This document shows, piece after piece, positions 16,515-18,426 of a stretch of 18,426 bases of DNA. Position 1 is the stretch's first letter. Each line of letters opens with the position of its first letter. The stretch lies in contig RPQV01000014.1 in NCBI GenBank assembly GCA_003818595.1, positions 1 to 18,426 on the forward strand, given 5' to 3'. Under the pieces are notes generated by a model. The model was not told the origin of the DNA and did not search any database. It saw only the letters and a program-made list of their open reading frames with translations. The position numbers and the translations under genes are program-made. The DNA comes from Calditrichota bacterium. Lineage in GTDB: Bacteria > Zhuqueibacterota > Zhuqueibacteria > Residuimicrobiales > Krinioviventaceae.

Positions 16515-17030
16515 TTCGTGCACATGGCTGTGCAGTTGTCCCATCTGTTCACCATACAACAGATGAATATCGCAATTGTTGCGCAGGAATAAATAGGCGT
16601 CGGATTCAAGGATGGCCATGCATTGACGATAGGAGGGATGATCAGCGACTATGAATGTAGCAAAGAGCATCCAGTTGTTTTCATTGTTGGAGGGCAGACC
16701 ATAGTCCGAGCCGCGGAATCCCCATTCGAACGACGCCAGGTGAGACCATTCTTTGATCAGATTATCGAGTTCGGTGCTGATGCGTAAGAGCCAGGCCTGA
16801 TATTCCTGATTCGCCATTTGCAGCAGGCTGGTCTGACTGGCCTGCCCTCGACGAACAGCCATGAACAAACGGGTGGCAGGGGGAGGCGGAGGCTGCCCCT
16901 TTTTTGTTTTTGTCCATTGGCGCATCTGAGGATAGAGGGGGATGTTGTGCCGAACATCATAAATACGCCGCACCATCAGAACCGCGACAAACGCCACAAG
17001 GATCGCTAGCAGAAAATAGACGATCTCCAT
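16506..17030 (-). CDS. Membrane-anchored protein of unknown function
   Basis: This 174-residue protein has one N-terminal membrane helix (residues about 3-22, VYFLLAILVAFVAVLMV) with basic residues right after it (RRIYDVR), so the rest probably lies in the cytosol. A short proline run (QPPPPPATR) follows a KTKKG segment. The remainder is a mixed helical and sheet domain with WSHLASFEWGFRGSDYGLP and DAYLFLRNNCDI, without a motif I know. A very good ribosome-binding site, AAAGGAG, lies 5 bases upstream and overlaps the stop of tauE, so the two are co-transcribed. No function is proposed. Confidence 0.68.
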   Translation of the reverse strand: MEIVYFLLAILVAFVAVLMVRRIYDVRHNIPLYPQMRQWTKTKKGQPPPPPATRLFMAVRRGQASQTSLLQMANQEYQAWLLRISTELDNLIKEWSHLASFEWGFRGSDYGLPSNNENNWMLFATFIVADHPSYRQCMAILESDAYLFLRNNCDIHLLYGEQMGQLHSHVHELF

Positions 17031-17035
17031 TTGAT

Positions 17036-17042
17036 CTCCTTT
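17036..17042 (-). promoter_or_regulatory. Strong ribosome-binding site overlapping the tauE stop
   Basis: On the minus strand AAAGGAG sits 5 bases before the start of the 174-residue protein and shares bases with the TAA stop of tauE (17041-17043). This supports co-transcription and coupled translation of the two genes. Confidence 0.7.
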
Positions 17043-17784
17043 ATATCAATCCAAACAATTTTATCGCCATCAACAGCACGGCGGCGAACAGCACCCAGCG
17101 GATCAGTTTTTCCCCTTTGCGGATGGTCAAGCGCGCTGCCCACCATCCTCCCGCGGCATTGCCGGCGGAGAGCGCCAGGGCATAGGTCAGATGAATCTTG
17201 GCCGACAGGGCGAAGACGATCAGCGCCGGCAGGCTGGTGAAAAAAATGATGAACACCTTGCTCTTGTTCACCTGCACCAGGTTTTGTTTCAAAATATGAA
17301 AGAATGCCGCCATGAATATAAAGCCGACGCCGGCCTGAATGAATCCGGCGTAGAAACCGATAAAAAGCAGAACCGGATAAATCAGCCACTGGTGTGAAAT
17401 CAATGGTCGGGAGGCGGCCGGTCGCTGAGGCAGCATGACGCTGATCATCACGCCGATGATGACCACCGCCAAAATCTTTTGGAACAATTGATCATCGATG
17501 CGCACCGCGACCAGAGAGCCGATGATTGCCCCGGGAATCGCCCATGCGGCGTAGTGCAGCACGCTGGAAAAATGATAAAACTCTTCCCGGTGAAAGGAAA
17601 AGACCGCGAACAGGTTCTGAAAAAATATCGCCACCCGGTTGGTGCCGTTTGCCGTGGCCGCATCGAGTCCCATGAAGATCAATATCGGCATGGTCAGGGT
17701 CGATCCCCCGCCGGCCATGACATTGATCAGTCCGGCGACGATTCCTAATCCCATCAATCCGGCAATTTTCAGTAATTCTGTCAT
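17041..17784 (-). CDS. TauE/SafE (TSUP) family membrane permease
   Basis: This 247-residue inner-membrane protein has about seven to eight hydrophobic segments and the duplicated TSUP pattern. The first copy reads GLINVMAGGGSTLTMPILIF with NGTNRVAIFFQN after it; the second reads GFYAGFIQAGVGFIFMAAFF. Members export or import small anions such as sulfite, sulfoacetate or organosulfur compounds; the substrate here is unknown. The frame is open from 17874, but that start would lie inside tRNA-Sec. ATG 17784 matches the family's usual start close to the first helix, while ATG 17820 would add 12 polar residues and has only a closely spaced AGGG. It lies 57 bases downstream of tRNA-Sec, on the same strand. 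Confidence 0.85.
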   Translation of the reverse strand: MTELLKIAGLMGLGIVAGLINVMAGGGSTLTMPILIFMGLDAATANGTNRVAIFFQNLFAVFSFHREEFYHFSSVLHYAAWAIPGAIIGSLVAVRIDDQLFQKILAVVIIGVMISVMLPQRPAASRPLISHQWLIYPVLLFIGFYAGFIQAGVGFIFMAAFFHILKQNLVQVNKSKVFIIFFTSLPALIVFALSAKIHLTYALALSAGNAAGGWWAARLTIRKGEKLIRWVLFAAVLLMAIKLFGLI

Positions 17785-17841
17785 CGGCTGCGTCGTTACG
17801 GATGAAAGAAAAGGGTTCATGCGCCCTGCATAAACCCTTGA

Positions 17842-17939
17842 TGGCGGGAATGTGTGGGAATCGAACCCACCCAAGACAGGAGCACTGCCTCACAACGGTT
17901 TTGAAGACCGCGGGCGCCACCAGGCCGCCGTGCATTCCC
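17842..17939 (-). tRNA. selC: tRNA-Sec (selenocysteine, anticodon TCA)
   Basis: Read on the minus strand, this 98-base element has a long acceptor stem (GGGAATG pairing with CATTCCC), an extended D arm, and a five-pair anticodon stem with loop CTTCAAA giving anticodon TCA. It also has a long variable arm (AGGCAG pairing with CTGTCT, one G-U pair) and a T arm GTGGG-TTCGATT-CCCAC. Discriminator G and CCA are encoded at the 3' end. The long variable arm, UCA anticodon and G73 are hallmarks of bacterial tRNA-Sec. The eighth acceptor pair expected in bacterial tRNA-Sec is a C-A mismatch here, and one inner D-stem pair may also be mismatched. It implies that the organism decodes UGA as selenocysteine. 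Confidence 0.93.
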
Positions 17940-17944
17940 GCTGT

Positions 17945-17973
17945 AAAATATAAAATTGTGGAGGATTTTGCAA
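17945..17973 (-). promoter_or_regulatory. Possible sigma-70-like promoter for tRNA-Sec
   Basis: On the minus strand TTGCAA (17973-17968) is followed after 17 bases by TATTTT (17950-17945), or after 15 by TATATT (17952-17947). These resemble -35 and -10 boxes and lie directly upstream of the tRNA. The match is imperfect and transcription would begin nearly at the mature 5' end, so confidence is low. Confidence 0.3.
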
Positions 17974-17986
17974 GAGAATAGTGAAA

Positions 17987-18056
17987 CAGACCCCGGGGTT
18001 GCCGCACGCAATATTGTGGTTTCTGATCAGATATGACGCGGCAACCCCGGGGTCTG
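17987..18056. repeat. REPIN-like element: perfect 19-bp inverted repeat with 32-bp spacer
   Basis: CAGACCCCGGGGTTGCCGC at 17987-18005 is repeated exactly in reverse complement at 18038-18056. Each arm contains the 10-base palindrome ACCCCGGGGT and can fold alone, and both arms can pair to make a long hairpin around 32 bases of spacer. The 70-base size and paired inverted arms resemble REPINs or small MITEs moved by IS200/IS605-type (RAYT) enzymes. It is not followed by a T run, so a terminator role is unlikely. I saw no second copy in the window. Confidence 0.72.
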
Positions 18057-18426
18057 GAAAGAGCTGGAAACAGCATATCGGGCTGCAGGCAGAGAATATG
18101 ATGTCAACTTTGTCACCTTGACTGATCCCGTGACTGCTGATTCGGTCAGCGATCGTTTGTCGGCAAAAAAGGCCACTTACGCCGGATGCTGTTTTGAACT
18201 TTCAGGCTCTGATTCCCTGCCGGGGAAATCAGTCAAATTCGATGATCCTCATGATCCAATGATTCATCGCGCGCTCTATATTACAGAACCTTTGGAGAAA
18301 GGACAGATCATCGGCCCCATAAGACGCATCATGGCCGGGAAAACGATCAAGTTCACCAATGAAACCATGGCAGATTCATCCTTTGGTCTTTATAAAAAAA
18401 GTGAGTATCTTCAGCAGCAAAGCATC
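18037..18426 (+). pseudogene. Orphan open frame lacking a proper start, cut by the window end (possible 5'-truncated gene)
   Basis: From the stop TGA at 18034-18036 to the end of the window one frame stays open for 130 codons. The protein-like stretch begins right at the end of the repeat (WKELETAYRAAGREYD) and continues with FVTLTDPVTADSVSDRLSAK, AGCCFELSGSD and RALYITEPLEKGQIIGPI. No ATG occurs until 18259; TTG 18118 and GTG 18130 are possible but would discard coding-like sequence, and none has a clear ribosome-binding site. The simplest reading is a gene whose 5' end was lost or displaced by the repeat element. I do not recognise the family. The stretch 17940-18426 otherwise holds only the tRNA promoter region and the repeat. 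Confidence 0.4.

Noticed and set aside
16519..16534. Hairpin TGCACA-TGGC-TGTGCA near the convergent gene ends, as a possible terminator.
   Set aside because: Only six pairs, no T run on either strand, and it lies inside the coding end of the minus-strand gene.
17784..17874. Longer N-terminus for the TSUP permease starting at 17874.
   Set aside because: That start lies inside tRNA-Sec, and the added residues do not resemble the family; ATG 17784 or 17820 is more sensible.
17947..18066. The frame upstream of the orphan open frame continues through UGA at 18034, which could be read as selenocysteine given the nearby tRNA-Sec and a GGUCU downstream.
   Set aside because: The upstream part is tRNA promoter region and repeat arm, not coding-like, and the GGUCU belongs to the repeated arm. 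A bacterial SECIS search and homologues with Cys at this place would be needed to revive it.
17492..18076. 194-codon minus-strand frame covering tRNA-Sec and the repeat.
   Set aside because: It runs through the tRNA, the inverted repeat and the out-of-frame tauE sequence, so it is not a real gene.

Overview
The window holds a long plus-strand run of genes (about 96 to 16514) built around a Wzx/Wzy-type surface polysaccharide locus. A short minus-strand cluster follows: tRNA-Sec, a TauE/SafE permease and a membrane-anchored unknown. A 70-bp palindromic repeat and an orphan open frame close the right end. The sequence suggests a Gram-negative bacterium: it has a lipoprotein signal, a Wzi-like outer-membrane barrel and a heptosyltransferase-family enzyme. 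The full-length Bacteroides-type Fkp fusion and the overall style point to the wider FCB group (Calditrichota/KSB1-like lineages are possible). The tRNA-Sec argues against ordinary Bacteroidetes, most of which do not use selenocysteine. This placement is inference; nothing in the window proves the phylum.

Layout, plus strand: tail of a preceding gene (2-43); SLC13-type permease with two RCK_C domains (96-1871); beta-helix lipoprotein (1935-3347); Wzx-like flippase (3358-4704); O-antigen ligase/polymerase-like protein (4709-6004); a 30-codon frame that may be a tiny gene or a remnant (6001-6093); GT9 glycosyltransferase (6104-7174); two GT4 glycosyltransferases (7161-8357 and 8357-9577); WcaJ-like phosphoglycosyltransferase (9567-10970); Wzi-like outer-membrane protein (10970-12478); Fkp-type fucokinase/GDP-fucose pyrophosphorylase (12475-15360); GNAT acetyltransferase (15414-16130); Cys-rich zinc-ribbon protein (16212-16514). 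From the flippase to Fkp the genes overlap or lie within a few bases of each other, so this core is almost certainly one translationally coupled transcript.

How they work together (inference from families): the WcaJ-like enzyme starts a repeat unit by loading a sugar phosphate, probably glucose-1-P, on undecaprenyl phosphate. The adjacent WcaI-like GT4 may add the second sugar, and Fkp supplies GDP-L-fucose from free fucose. The other GT4 and the GT9 extend the unit, Wzx flips it, the Wzy/WaaL-like protein polymerises or ligates it, and the Wzi-like barrel may anchor the product outside. No Wza/Wzc export genes and no de novo GDP-fucose genes (gmd, fcl) are in the window.

Minus strand: tRNA-Sec (17842-17939) leads into tauE (17041-17784) and an unknown membrane-anchored protein (16506-17030). 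The last gene overlaps the zinc-ribbon gene tail to tail. The right edge (17940-18426) carries a REPIN-like 19-bp inverted repeat and then an open frame without a normal start, running off the window. I found no CRISPR array, no transposase, no convincing rho-independent terminator and no obviously new multi-gene system. The most unusual points are the WcaI/WcaJ/Fkp pairing, the small ORF at 6001, the tRNA-Sec/TauE linkage and the repeat-truncated frame at the right end.
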